From Anisakis pegreffii (Eukaryota; Nematoda; Chromadorea; Rhabditida; Anisakidae): a stretch of DNA of 64,000 nucleotides. Position numbers and translations under genes: made by a program. This document shows positions 12,535-23,622 of the stretch, in pieces; the stretch's first letter is position 1; every line of letters starts with the position of its first letter. The DNA lies in NCBI GenBank assembly GCA_035041965.1, contig JAPYMA010000582.1, positions 91,858-155,857 of the forward strand, in the 5' to 3' direction. The notes beneath the pieces were generated by a model. It was not told the origin of the DNA. It ran no database searches and saw only the letters and a list, made by a program, of their open reading frames with translations.

Positions 12535-13394
12535 CCTTTGAATCAATATGAGCGAACGAAATGAAGTAGTTGGCGTTAGATATATTTCATAAGTGAGATT
12601 GTGTACGACGGCTGGATGATGCAATATGAGGTGATGCGGGCAGTGCTGCGGTATGATGCAATAAATCGTAATGCTCACACGGTTGTCATACTCTGTGCTA
12701 ATGTTTATGAATATATTAACTGATAACAGTACAGTGCTTACAGAGTTCCAACGATTTTTCAATGCTGGGATCGAGTAGTGCTTAAAGTGTGGAGATATGA
12801 CATGTTCAACATATTCTTTCTGATCAGTCACAAACAATTAGGAATTAGAAACAGTTTATCTAACAAATTATACAGACATTTTATAAAGAAAATGGTATTA
12901 AGATTGACACACCAACAAGATATTCGGTTGAGTGAAATTTGAAACAAGTTCTGAGAAATCACTATTAGGGCATTGATCGCTGAATCACTCATTCCCTTTC
13001 GCAACAGTGCTTTAAAACTCAAATCATCGACGGAACAAAGCTTGAGATCATTTCATTAAGTGGATCAGTGTTTGGTGCAGGATTGGGTTCGAGGAATTTG
13101 GCAGTCGGTGGGACTGTTCTAGTCAGTGGAGCATTTCTTTCGTTGGAGAGTATTGGATTGTGCTCCGACTTGAAATGCACACGATCCTTTTACTTGTTTA
13201 ATTTCACCACACAATTACATTTCGCAGTTTCATCGTCCGTTTTGAAAAGAAAATATTGCCAGTAGCGAGAATGATGCCGCTTTCGTCGTGTTTTTAATAT
13301 GTGCGATTGAACGTGTATTGTTTGAAGACATATTTTCCAAATGCATGCGAATTTGATGGGCCATAATAATGAAAGAAAAGCAACGATGACGATG

Positions 13395-13490
13395 AATGTG
13401 TGTGAATGATCGCGACTGCCCCATCTAATTGAGATATGTGTAAGAAAATGGCGATATCTCCTCAGGATAGCAAAATCGCTGGACAGCATA
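13395..13490 (+). repeat. Diverged copy of the dispersed repeat abundant at 62-64 kb
   Basis: GTGTGAATGATCGCGACTG ... AATTGAGAT ... AAATGGCGATATCTCCTCA ... GCAAAATCGCTGGACA parallels, in order and spacing, 63274-63368 (GTATGAATGTGCGCGACTG ... AATTGAGGT ... AAATGGCTATAGCTCCTCA ... GCGAAACCGCTGAACA). The same order of blocks in two distant places indicates common descent rather than chance. Confidence 0.65.
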
Positions 13491-13522
13491 TACCCTGGAT
13501 TCCTGGATATATGTTGGATATG

Positions 13523-13680
13523 ACAATTTATATGCTTTCATCACTCCTGATTTCGTGTTTCATCGTCATCGTTGCTTTTCAATCATTATTATCCTCAATC
13601 CAGGATCCAAGATAATAATGAAAGAAAAGCAACGATGACGATGAAATACAACATAAAGAGTGATGAAAGCGTATAAATTG
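13523..13680. repeat. Foldback: 70-bp inverted arms, 17-nt loop
   Basis: The left arm (13523-13593) and right arm (13611-13680) are reverse complements over most of their length, including TTTCATCGTCATCGTTGC and GCTTTCATCACTC blocks, separated by a less matched block of about 11 bp. The loop is 13594-13610. A third copy of the right-arm core lies nearby at 13363-13396, identical over 34 bases to 13612-13645. A small MITE or a self-duplicating hairpin could explain it. Confidence 0.85.
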
Positions 13681-13845
13681 AGGCTGATACCCGTTGACTG
13701 AGACAGTTTTTACTCGTTGCACACTAAATTCACATTGCATTCCTACAGCATCCCATCACACAAGTGTTATTGTACTGACGGAAATTACGAATTAATTTAG
13801 TTTGTTGCACGAAAATTCATTGTAAGCACATGTAACATGAAGTAA

Positions 13846-14172
13846 ATGAGTGCCGACAATGGAAGTGGAAAATTAAAGCAATATCGGATCGTTTTCACGC
13901 TGAGTGTGCAACAAGTTTGGTTTAAGCCAGCCATTTGTGCATCCTACAAGAAAGCCGCGAAAACCTTTGAACCAAATTTGTTCAAGAAGCTCGAGAAGTT
14001 CAGGTAGTTATGTCCACGACAAGAAGTCAGCATAAGCTATGAACTCTAATATTTCCATTACTTCATCCGTTTCAATCATCAGGTAACATGTTCAACGGGT
14101 ATCTCTCTTACGATTCAGTCGCCTGTACATTTATTCAGAGCATCAGCTGGAACCTATTTGCAAAACTTATAA
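13846..14172 (+). CDS. Candidate two-exon short gene, unrecognised (63 aa)
   Basis: An ATG at 13846 opens a 52-codon frame (MSADNGSGKLKQYRIVFTLS... ending KKLEKF) that stops only after a plausible donor AG|GTAGTT at 14003. A good acceptor (TTTATTCAG) at 14138 joins in phase and adds ten residues before a stop at 14172. The peptide is Lys/Phe-rich and belongs to no family I recognise. An alternative acceptor at about 14082 would give an immediate stop. The evidence is composition and splice phase only. Confidence 0.3.
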
Positions 14173-16505
14173 GACTGTATTCCATCACAAATTGCCATAT
14201 TTCGGCTCATGATTAAACTCAGGATAAGGTCACGTTATACGGCTTGATGAGAAGTTATCCAGTACGTATGGTAAAAGAGATTGACGGGAACGAAGATTTA
14301 GTGCGTGATGAGAGTATGAAGAAATGATTTTATTCGTTTACACTGACGATCAATATATTGTTAAAGTGATCCATAAGAACGAAGAGAAAATATGAATCGA
14401 ATAAAACAGATCACATTGATCACAGATGATTTCCCTATCAATGATAGAGGATTACATAAAACGAGAAAACTGTGAATAAATGACGACTTCCGGTCATTTT
14501 GTGCAGCTAATTCCTTCAGAGAAGGATCAATACCCGTTTTCCTAACCAAACACATCTTCATAAGGGAAATGCTTAATCCTCTTCCCCGGTCACGGGTCTG
14601 TATATGCCCAAAGGAGTCGAAAATCATTCCTCTTCAAACTGCTTAAAGTTATAATACTTATAATTACAACTTATTCACAAAATATTCAACTCTTCATATG
14701 GATTTTCAATTTGAAACAATTGAATGCACTAAATCAACAATTTTTATCCACAAATTTGCTTAAGCACTAGAATTTTCGCCGAATTGATTGAAATCACAGC
14801 AAAGTTGTTGAAATTCATAACCAACATCAAATGAAATAAGTTTTTCACAGAATTTAATTATTCAGTTGAACGCAGTGAACAGTGTGATCACCACTGACTC
14901 TTATTGTATATTCCATGGTACAATAGAACATTCCTTTTTCAATTTTGTTCAACTAGCGTTTTCTTTGATCAGTTACAATGGCAATTTCGAGTCTTCGACT
15001 TTCAGATATCCTGATCTTTCAGATATTTTTCATCTTCGATCTTTCTTTATAAATTCATCCATTTTCAATGGAAATGGTAGAATATTCTCTCTGTCAAAAG
15101 GTTAAAAATCGAGAAATTCTCTCTGAAGGAACGGCAGTGATCTGAAAACCGAATGAATCAACAATTTTCACTGATCATACCATACACTTTGCGTCATAAT
15201 ATGACGATAATGATTTCGTAAACAGTTACAACCACATGCTGACTAGTTCGTAGAAACAAAATTATATACGAATTTACGTTTTAATATCAAAATATTTTCA
15301 AAAATGAAAAAAAAGTAAATAAAAACCAAGCAAAACGATCACATATTCAAACATGAATCTGAAGACTGTGAATACAGAGTCGTTAAAATTTTTTAATGAT
15401 AATTATTTTGAATCAAAACAAAACGTTTGAGTTGTTGACAAAATATCATGTTACGTGGGAAATCAGAAATATTACGATGAAGATGGTATAATGCCGAAAC
15501 GTTGAACATCATCGTAATTATTTGTCAACAACACAACCTTTGCTTGTGAACGAGGAAAGCTTCCAGCAATTGATTATTATTATTATTGCGATAAACCGAA
15601 ATTTTTTCGATCAACCTACATACAATATTCGCAAATTAGAATCTTCATCTACTAATTAACCAAATACTTCTCGAATACAACCATAAAAGTTTTCCAAAAC
15701 ATTTCAACGAATATCCAATTAAAAAGTTGAATCAATGATCGAAAACAATGAAATAATGACAAATATAAATCAATCATTACAATACCAAAAGTATCAATGG
15801 CAGATGCCGGAGATATATGCGCCATTCAGGAGAAAAGTCCATTCAAAATCCTGAATATTATCACTGATAAATGCGTTCGGCAAGCACTTTGTGGGCCCTT
15901 TCGCTAAAGTTTTTTAGTGAAACTCCATATTCTTCTCCTCGAAGTTTTCACTACCCTCCACATTGCTTTAAGTGTAAGCCAATAATAATTGTATATCTAC
16001 ATCAGCAACAAACCATTTATAATTCACGGAACTGATTTGAAACAAATGGGAACATATCGCTAATCGATGAAAAATTTCTAGATTCCAAATAATTCGTATT
16101 TTCCCCAATTCAATTCTATAGTGACTGCATAGTATTCGCTTACTCGCTGCCCAATTCAAAATCACAGTCAAATCGGTAACAATACTTAATCACGTACTGT
16201 ATTCAACAATAGGAATATTGCTGTCTTATGAACACCAATAATAATGATTTACAATAGGAATAACAGTGATCATTCTTCCTATCAGTAAACTAATAACAGC
16301 ATAAAATAATAATGATAATAACAACAACAATAACACTAATAGTGAACAAACACAACAACGAATCAAAAATAATTCAAAAAAGACCCAAGAAAATAAAAAG
16401 AATAATTTAATGAGAAGCACTAAATCACTGCGATGAAGATTATTCCATTCAACGGATGAATGAAATTTGGAAGAGTGGTATTGCAAAGAAAATGCTCGTT
16501 GTGCA
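14173..16505. other. Intergenic, AT-rich, no supported gene
   Basis: Only short frames of low complexity are present. Stretches such as 16280-16400 are (AAT/AAC)n-like. Nothing is recognised apart from the downstream end of the J-domain gene at 16506. Confidence 0.45.
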
Positions 16506-19500
16506 CTAGAACCAACTCGAAAATAATCCTTTTGACGAATGCGATGGCGAGATTTTTTTCGCCAAGTACGGTGACATACTCTCTTTTTCGAGATTATCGT
16601 AGGCTTGTTCTCGTTTCTGTAATTTTTATTCGTATGATGATCGTTGCTTTATGGAAATTATTATTGTGTTACTAGTATCAACACAAATAACAAAATTCAT
16701 TAACTGTATTTAATACTGTCACAATATAAAACCTATTTCAAATAAATGAAGGAATAATGTTTTGAGGAGTGTAAAGCGCAAACGAACGAACCTTTAACAA
16801 CGTTGTGATTCTGTCAGTTTCGTTTTTCAGCCTCTCAACTGCCTCTTTGTATCTCCGTTCTGCCTCGGTGTATTCCAAATGAAATTTAGCCATATCACTT
16901 TTCAGATCCACCAAAGTTTCTTCGGTTGACGTGATTTCTCCGACCTTCAAAGCAACAATTTAAAAAAGAAGAGAATTGTAATGAATAAAAAATAAAATGA
17001 TCTTAACAATAATAATCATTACGACTACCAGATCCCTTCAGAATATTCTATCCTTGACGAATCCTTTTCATGGAGCACCCGATATCACCTGACCACCTCC
17101 CTCCCCCCTCCCCCTCTTTTCCACTAGCTCCTTGATCAATACAGACTATATTTCAGTTTAAAGGGAGCGGAATACAGTGTGATATGTGATAAACGTAAGA
17201 CGAACTGATAAAGAAGATACACTCAAATTGAAATGCTAAGATTCGATGTATGCAAACAAAATGCTATGATGCAATGAATCATATCATACCAGCTCAACTG
17301 ATTGTGGTGAACCATTCAGAGGTACGAACTTGAGTTGATACCTGACATCCTTAATCCAGTTATCACCGTAAACACACAAATAATGATCTCGTTCTTCCAG
17401 TGTATGCGAGCCAACAGTTTCGAGTGTATCCAATAAATGAAACGATATCGGTGTCTCCTTGTCTTCCATCAAAAACTTCATTGGTATAAATTCACTCAAA
17501 TTCGCGCGATTGAACGGTACAAAGAAGAACTCTGCTGCCGTGCAACCCTTCCGTTTATTACTTTCCTGCAATTCGCTTCCACTAATAACATTACCAGTGA
17601 ATAGTTATCATTCTTGAATATGATGTTAACGACAACGAGACCAATATCATTATTATTATGATTATTATTATTATTATTATTGTTACTATTATTATTATGT
17701 TCATTATTTTGACTATTACTATCACATCGGTCATTGGTCAGTTTCTTATGAAAACATTTACGATTATTACTCGTATACATGGTTTTAACAACACACATCG
17801 TTGATGAACTCATGAATAAACTTCATATAAGCATCATCACACATTTGAAGGTATTTTTATTAGCAATTCGAAGAATATTCCTTTCCCTAAGGAATCGCTG
17901 AGTATTATCGGATGGTATTCCTGGAAAAATGACTTGTTTCAGATGGGGACGTCTTCTGCCCAAAAGAGATGCAGCTCTAAATGCAGACATAATTCCAGTG
18001 AAACGTGATCAATAAATGAGAGACAAATACGAATAATCACCTGTATAAGTCTAACACCACCTTCTTTATCGAACAAAACAAGTTTGAATTTACTCATCTG
18101 TGCTGATTTACAAATTATCATCAGGCCATGCTCTTCCCATTCCTTTCTCATGCTGATCTTGAAAAACGCTGCTTCCTTGAATAAAGAACACTCATTTTGA
18201 TTCCTCACTTTATTCGAGCATCGAAATGTGATTTATAATTTGAATTGTGATTGATACATCATAAACTAAGTTGATAATAAAACTATCCATATTCTCGTTA
18301 CTGATCTGAATGGATTCCATTAATCGCTAATGATGACGCGTATTCGTAATGATCGAATGTTGCACACATTTAAAATTCATGTAATTCTAAGGTACATTCT
18401 ATTCATTCGAATATCGTTCTCTTTCGATATCTTTCGAACGAATACAACCAAACTTGAAGTTGCGTTATCAAACAGTGATCGGATCTCACCGAAAAAACGA
18501 ATAAGGAAGATCAGATGCACTGACCTGCTTGCCAATAGAACCATCGACTTGTACGCCCTCTTCGAGCACCGAATATTTCGCATCACACGGTGTTCCTTCA
18601 CATAAACTTCTGGCTTGTGCCAACACTTTTGGTGTTATTTGCGTGGGAATCGGTACACCCAGTTTTGAAAAGAGCGCACCGAATACTCGACCTGAATTTG
18701 GTGATGATGTTTGACGGGGATGTGTTGTGACTGAATGATTCAAGTTTTAATCAATTAGATGATCAGCAGTAGAATAAAATTTAAAGCAATAAGAAACGGT
18801 AATAAAGAATGGTCAGAAAAACCAACCAACACCGCCCATTTCGCTGAGATCGAAACCCTCAAAATCAACGATTGCCCCCGATGGCCCACTCAAATCATAT
18901 TGCCGTCTCTTATTCGGGTCTGATAGCACTGCGTACGCAATCGAGATCTTTTTGAACAATTCTGCGGCTGTAGAAATCACAATTTCTGATGAATTCATTA
19001 ACTACTCCTTACAGTCAATATATAACCGATGACAGATTGCAGGGATAATGCATTTCCGTAAAAATCGCCCACTATATATCCCTAAAAAGCTTGAGACCGT
19101 TCCCTCAAGATGCAAACATGGAAGATACAAGTTCCCCTCCTTCCAAAAAGAACAGAAACTCGAGAAAATCCCCAAATTGCTAATTAAAGGAAGACGGTGA
19201 ATAAATCAACCATAGAATTGAGAAAATGATTCTTTATTTTATTCCATTTCTTACAGCTATTGTAAATTTTTTTGAAACGTTTGATTTCTAATTGATTAAG
19301 ATCTCAATAACTGGGATTACCACTGAAAACTCAATATAATTTTAATAAACACACTTTGAAAAACTATGTTTAGTTGTTCGAATTTGTTGTTGATGTGATA
19401 ATAAATGAATACCTATGCAGCATTTATCAACGAATACTTGTTTATTTATATGTTGCACATTCACAACGATACCACAATACATCCATAAATTCAGTCTTCA

Positions 19501-19709
19501 TGCAAGCAAATTAATCAATCAATTAAATACGAACCTTTTTGATCACCAGGATTACGATCAGGATGATATTTCAGCGCCAGTTTGCGGTAGCTGTTTTTAA
19601 TTTGTTGCTCAGTGGCATTCTTTGGAACACCCAGAATCTCATAATAATCATCCTTTTTCTCATCGTTACCGTTGACCATCTTAGAATGTGAACCACCTGG
19701 TCGAAACAT
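16506..19709 (-). CDS. ARG1-like J-domain protein with C-terminal coiled coil, 7 exons, 385 aa
   Basis: Exons, 5' to 3' on the minus strand: 19709-19535, 18967-18827, 18691-18525, 18175-18041, 17565-17290, 16944-16792, 16616-16506; all phases agree. Residues 20-85 are a J domain ([23 protein letters not shown] at 49-51, [15 protein letters not shown]). Then come [31 protein letters not shown] and [18 protein letters not shown], in the order seen in plant ARG1 (Altered Response to Gravity 1) and its animal homologues. Residues 298-349 are a predicted coiled coil ([20 protein letters not shown]), followed by a Ser-rich end. J domains stimulate Hsp70 ATPase; plant ARG1 is a peripheral membrane protein of endomembranes. 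The client in animals is unclear. Donors of exons 1 and 6 are GTTCGT, and two acceptors end in AAG. Confidence 0.9.
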
Positions 19710-20813
19710 TTCTTTTAGATAATAGCAGCAGTACTTATAACAATATGACGAAATACACAGTTATTAATACAATCGAATAACAAGAATATTTATCAATTGG
19801 TGATGTATTTGGAGACAAATATGTTCGCTTTACACCACGTATGTATGTAATGAACAACACGTTCTGTCACAAGCACAAACGAACACACCGAATAAATGCA
19901 CCGTGATTCATCGTTGTAACGAATAATGTTTGCGAAATGTTTTATTTATTTGATGAAATTTTACAGTGCTCTTGTGAAGTGACTGTTGTTTGTTTTGGTA
20001 TGTTGAGCATTGACTGTGCTGAACTGGGGAAAGGCGTTGAATGGACTTCGATGTAACGAGGAAGTATGCGATCATAGCAAACACACCTAGAGATTGCCTT
20101 AGACACTTGAAGTTGCGGGTATCTTTCACGTGAGGAAAAATCGAAACAAAAAGCGATTTTGATGAAATGGAAAAAATTCCACTCATTTCCGATTTAATCA
20201 ACTGTTATCTAGCCGTATCGGTAAAAGGTTTGAGTGCACATCACAATAATATTCTCTCATCAACGACTTCCTTCTGCATCTTGCCATCCCTTCAGTTCCT
20301 ATAGTCTGATGACGTTAATCATGACATCGCTCTCTTGTCGAATCATGACATCATCCTCCCAGTTGGACGCTTCAATCGACAACTGAAGCTTCCAACGAAG
20401 ACAAATTAGAATCTAAGCAATGTCAGAATCTCAAGTTAGCCTCATACCGTCAAAGAGATGACCTAACTTTTGTACAACACAGAAGTCACTAGTAAAGAGA
20501 TTGGATTATCCTCATCCTTAGAATATTCAAGCAATATTTATTCACGCGTCAACATTTCTTCGTACAAAAACATATTGACGGTTGTTTTCTATGAAGTGTT
20601 TGAAGTGTCGAATGGTTTCATTGATAAGTTGAAATCGTGACGAAACGAGTGCGTCGGTACGAAGGAAGATCGAATGAAATGGGAATAACTTTGCAATTAA
20701 TCTCCGATCAATTGTTTAACATATGAAGAAATTTGGGCAAGGTTTAAAAAATGGTATAGTTGGAAAATAGTATTGATGAGAGGAAATCGTTCCTAAAAGA
20801 ATAGGATGAGAAA
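19710..20813. other. Intergenic region upstream of the J-domain gene
   Basis: No supported coding sequence. The promoter of the minus-strand J-domain gene should lie just above 19709. Short frames (for example 19908-20201) show no domain or splice logic. Confidence 0.4.
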
Positions 20814-21177
20814 ATGAAATTTGTCAAATTCGTTGCTCTTAAAGAATTGTCTACTCCTCGAGTTTCAATTAAACTTGAACTGTTGAAGAAGAAACGATAC
20901 AAACTTCTGAGACTTTTTCAAGGTATATTTCTTAATTACTATGCCAACAGTATAGATGACCATCTTGAAAGGACACAAAGACAACGAATCGATATCTTTA
21001 GCGATTGAGTGAAGCGAATGAATTGTTTTTAGGGGGGATTATTTGCGAAGTATGTTCGGGAAAATCTGATGAGTGAATTGTTGTTTGCTGAGACGATGAT
21101 TACTGCCTTAGGGCATGACAACGAACTTATTTCAAGTTTGTACTCTGATATTGCAATTGCATTCGTGAGATATTGAT
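20814..21177 (+). pseudogene. Two exon-like segments with a frame conflict at a G6 run
   Basis: Segment one (20814-20922) starts ATG and reads MKFVKFVALKELSTPRVSIK and then a Lys/Leu-rich stretch up to a normal donor CAAG|GTATAT in phase 1. Segment two follows a good acceptor (GTTTTTAG, 21032) and reads LFAKYVRENLMSELLFAETM then ITALGHDNELISSL to a stop at 21177. The acceptor is followed by five Gs, and the join is out of frame by one base. Either one G is an assembly or polymorphic insertion, another first exon is used, or the gene is decaying. No family was recognised. Confidence 0.35.
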
Positions 21178-22508
21178 TTTCTCGCTCTTTTACATTCAAA
21201 TCTTATCTCGCAAAGAACTTCGACTTTCGGTTCACTTTAGAGGCACTCTTCCAACACGAACTCATCAGCAAAATTTACATTGTTGAAAACTGAAAAACAA
21301 ACGCGGAATGCCGGGCAGAAGTCATTACCATTAGGTTGCAACGGACGTTGAAATAATGAACCGAATACCATACGTAAAACCTATGAAGATGTTTTTAGGG
21401 TTTTGAAGTAACGTTTTAATAGACGATGCATTCTACTCAAATTCATCTGAAGAATGCAAAATTATACAATTATTCGGTGAAATTTTCTGCATTCAAATGA
21501 TGATTTCGTTATGTGAGTGTCATGCATGAATGCGAACTTCGTCTCATCCACTCATGCAGAAAATTTTTTGCGTTCCATCCTTCCGAAAGAGACTTTTTTC
21601 ATGTCGAAGTTGACACAATTACGGCGACATTGCAGATCAGTTATCACGCTAAGTGGTTTTGTATGTTCGGTTGATAAGAGCAAAACGGCATCATCTCACA
21701 TTCGCTCTTAAATGTGTAGTGTAGCTAGAGCACAACAAGCATTGTTTGCAACGAGTCATCCGCAAGCTCAATAGGTTCTAATAGTGATTTCGCAGGGTTT
21801 CACAATTAGTGACGGGTTCACAGCAATATAAATGCATTACGATAAGAAAAGCTGCTAAAACAACTTCATCTCGATGAAATGAGTTTGTAGGAGTGTGCAG
21901 AGTGGGTGTAGGTGCGGAATAAGTTGGTATGTAATCTTAAAGTATCGAACGAGTGATTCGTGTGTTCATGTCAATGAAGCATGCTTGTAGTATTGGGCAG
22001 AGTTATTCTGGGTGCTGAATAGGTTGCTGAAATAATTTTAGGAGGTTAAAAAATGATTTCATACGAAAGGGAACTGTTGTTGATATTGTGCCGAGCAGTT
22101 TTCGGTGTCAAATAGTCTGATAAAATAATTCGATTATACAATCAATTCCGAGTTTAAACAGTTAGACATGAGTTCAGTCGTGGATTCAATTAGTAATTAC
22201 GCAGTTTTCTAGTAGACTGACGATAAGTAATGCTTAAACTCTGATGAATATGACTACAGCTTGTCCCATCATAGTAACACATTCAAGAATCTATGAAAGC
22301 AAGCTAAAGAGATCTTTAAAACATCTAAGTTAGATTAGTGGTATAGGGTCATATCTGGTGCTCGTTAGAGAGCAAATGTTTGACTCGTGGAGGGTTTTTA
22401 ACGATTCCATTACCATAGGGCTATCAAAAAAGCCACGTTCAAACTAGCCCTATTCTTAGGTTCGCTCAGCAACTCTTTTCAAAATCGTCTTCATGAGGTT
22501 CTCTAGTT
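21178..22508. other. Intergenic region with weak ~98-bp tandem repeat
   Basis: Between about 21890 and 22140 a diverged pattern (GTGCAGAGT ... GGTGC.GAATA ... TAATTTTA) appears about three times at a spacing near 98 bp. No coding sequence is supported. Confidence 0.35.
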
Positions 22509-23472
22509 TCAGATAAATACGTATGTTGTCATGGAAAATTCTGTGTTAGTAAAGTGAATAGATAAAAGACTGCTAAGTGATGGATCTGTGTGCATTTCAA
22601 CGCACTTGCTAGCTTCGATGCTATTCAGCAACACATGCATAACAGGTAATAGGATGTCTGTGAGGGCAGTTTCATGATCATTCGAACATGATAGTTGTAC
22701 TGATTTGTTACTAGGCAAAGCTTAGAGTACCGTTAGCTTGAATTTATCTTAAGATGTTAACCCTTATGGTGCTATAGTAATGTACAGATTGATCAGTAGT
22801 AATGCAATGTACATAAACGTATCAATATCCTTAATTGATATTCAAATCACCAACTCGTTAATTGAACGCATTTGTACGGAATCTGCAGTTTCTGGAGATG
22901 AATTGTTTTGTTCGGTGTTGGTCTTTTATAATTTTGAATTGATTTATTTCGTTTTTTTTTCAAATTTTCGTTAGCATTGTTATTATGACTGTTATTACTA
23001 TCATTAATTGTTACTATTATTACATAATGTTATAATTTTTTAATATTATTTTTTAATCTCCCCATATTTGCGATACCTGCATCAGAATCATTTACATTTC
23101 TGTTTCATTGTACCGTATTCAACCTTATCTGCGATTACGGTATAATGAAACAAAGATCGCTGAATTTCATGAATATTATCACATCGACAAGCTGATCTCT
23201 AGGAAATTCGCGATGATCTTTAAACTGAGAACAGTTGCTGATAGCGTGTTTAATGCGCTTCAATATTCACCTCATTGCATATGATTTGGAATACTAGAAT
23301 ACCTCATTTGGAATATCTCAAATAATTTGTTTGTTTGACGACCATCTTTCACGTCTCCATTGCAACCACACGTATTACTTTCTAGACGTGACAAATCGCT
23401 AAGCGCGTCGCTCTCTCTATATTCATGTTGATTTAGTTCACGCCCATTGTGCAATTCGTCCCGTCCCGTATC
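22509..23472 (-). CDS. Candidate two-exon segment of an unrecognised gene
   Basis: Minus-strand exon 23472-23303 follows an acceptor TTTCTAG and reads DTGRDELHNGRELNQHEYRE and so on to a donor ATGAG|GTATTC. The next acceptor (TTTGCCTAG, 22711) joins in phase to SNKSVQLSCSNDHETALTDI and continues through LLPVMHVLLNSIEASKCVE to a stop at 22509. Phase and composition suggest coding. There is no in-frame ATG in the first segment, so a 5' exon is missing or the piece is a relic. It lies head-to-head with BRX1. Function unknown. Confidence 0.33.
22735..22830 (+). repeat. Second dispersed copy related to the 62-64 kb repeat
   Basis: GCTATAGTAATGTACAGATTGATC followed by GTAATGCAATGTACATAA parallels 62699-62748 (GATATAGTAATGTATGTATTGATC shifted blocks, then TCATACAATGTATAAGAATG). 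A TACCGTTAGCTTGAAT block just before it parallels TACCGGTAGCTTGAAT at 62908. The family therefore has at least three sites in this window. Confidence 0.5.
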
Positions 23473-23611
23473 CTAGAAATGATCTTATTTTCTTTAAAAT
23501 ATTAATGTTTAGCAACATCGTTGTCATTTTCCATCTAGGTTTTCCTGGCAGTTCAAGGAATCGCTCATCCGTCTCGCCGAAATATTTTTACGGTCACCTT
23601 TGTTGAGTTGA

Positions 23612-23622
23612 GTTGTTTTCAG
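23612..23622 (+). promoter_or_regulatory. Probable trans-splice acceptor at the BRX1 start codon
   Basis: GTTGTTTTCAG ends directly at the ATG of BRX1 with no upstream exon evident. In nematodes a 3' splice site abutting the first ATG commonly receives a spliced leader. Similar sites lie upstream of the phosphatase (ending 32501) and tyrosinase (ending about 38811) start codons. The spliced-leader gene itself is not in this window. Confidence 0.6.

Larger units (their letters stand above)
12535..13845. other. Intergenic region upstream of xbp-1 with repeats
   Basis: No convincing gene. It contains a diverged copy of a dispersed repeat (about 13395-13490) and a large foldback (13523-13680), described separately. 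Short open frames cross these repeats and are not supported. Confidence 0.45.

Noticed and set aside
23612..23622. Spliced-leader RNA gene in the window
   Set aside because: Only acceptors are seen; I found no sequence matching the SL1 start or an Sm-site small RNA gene.
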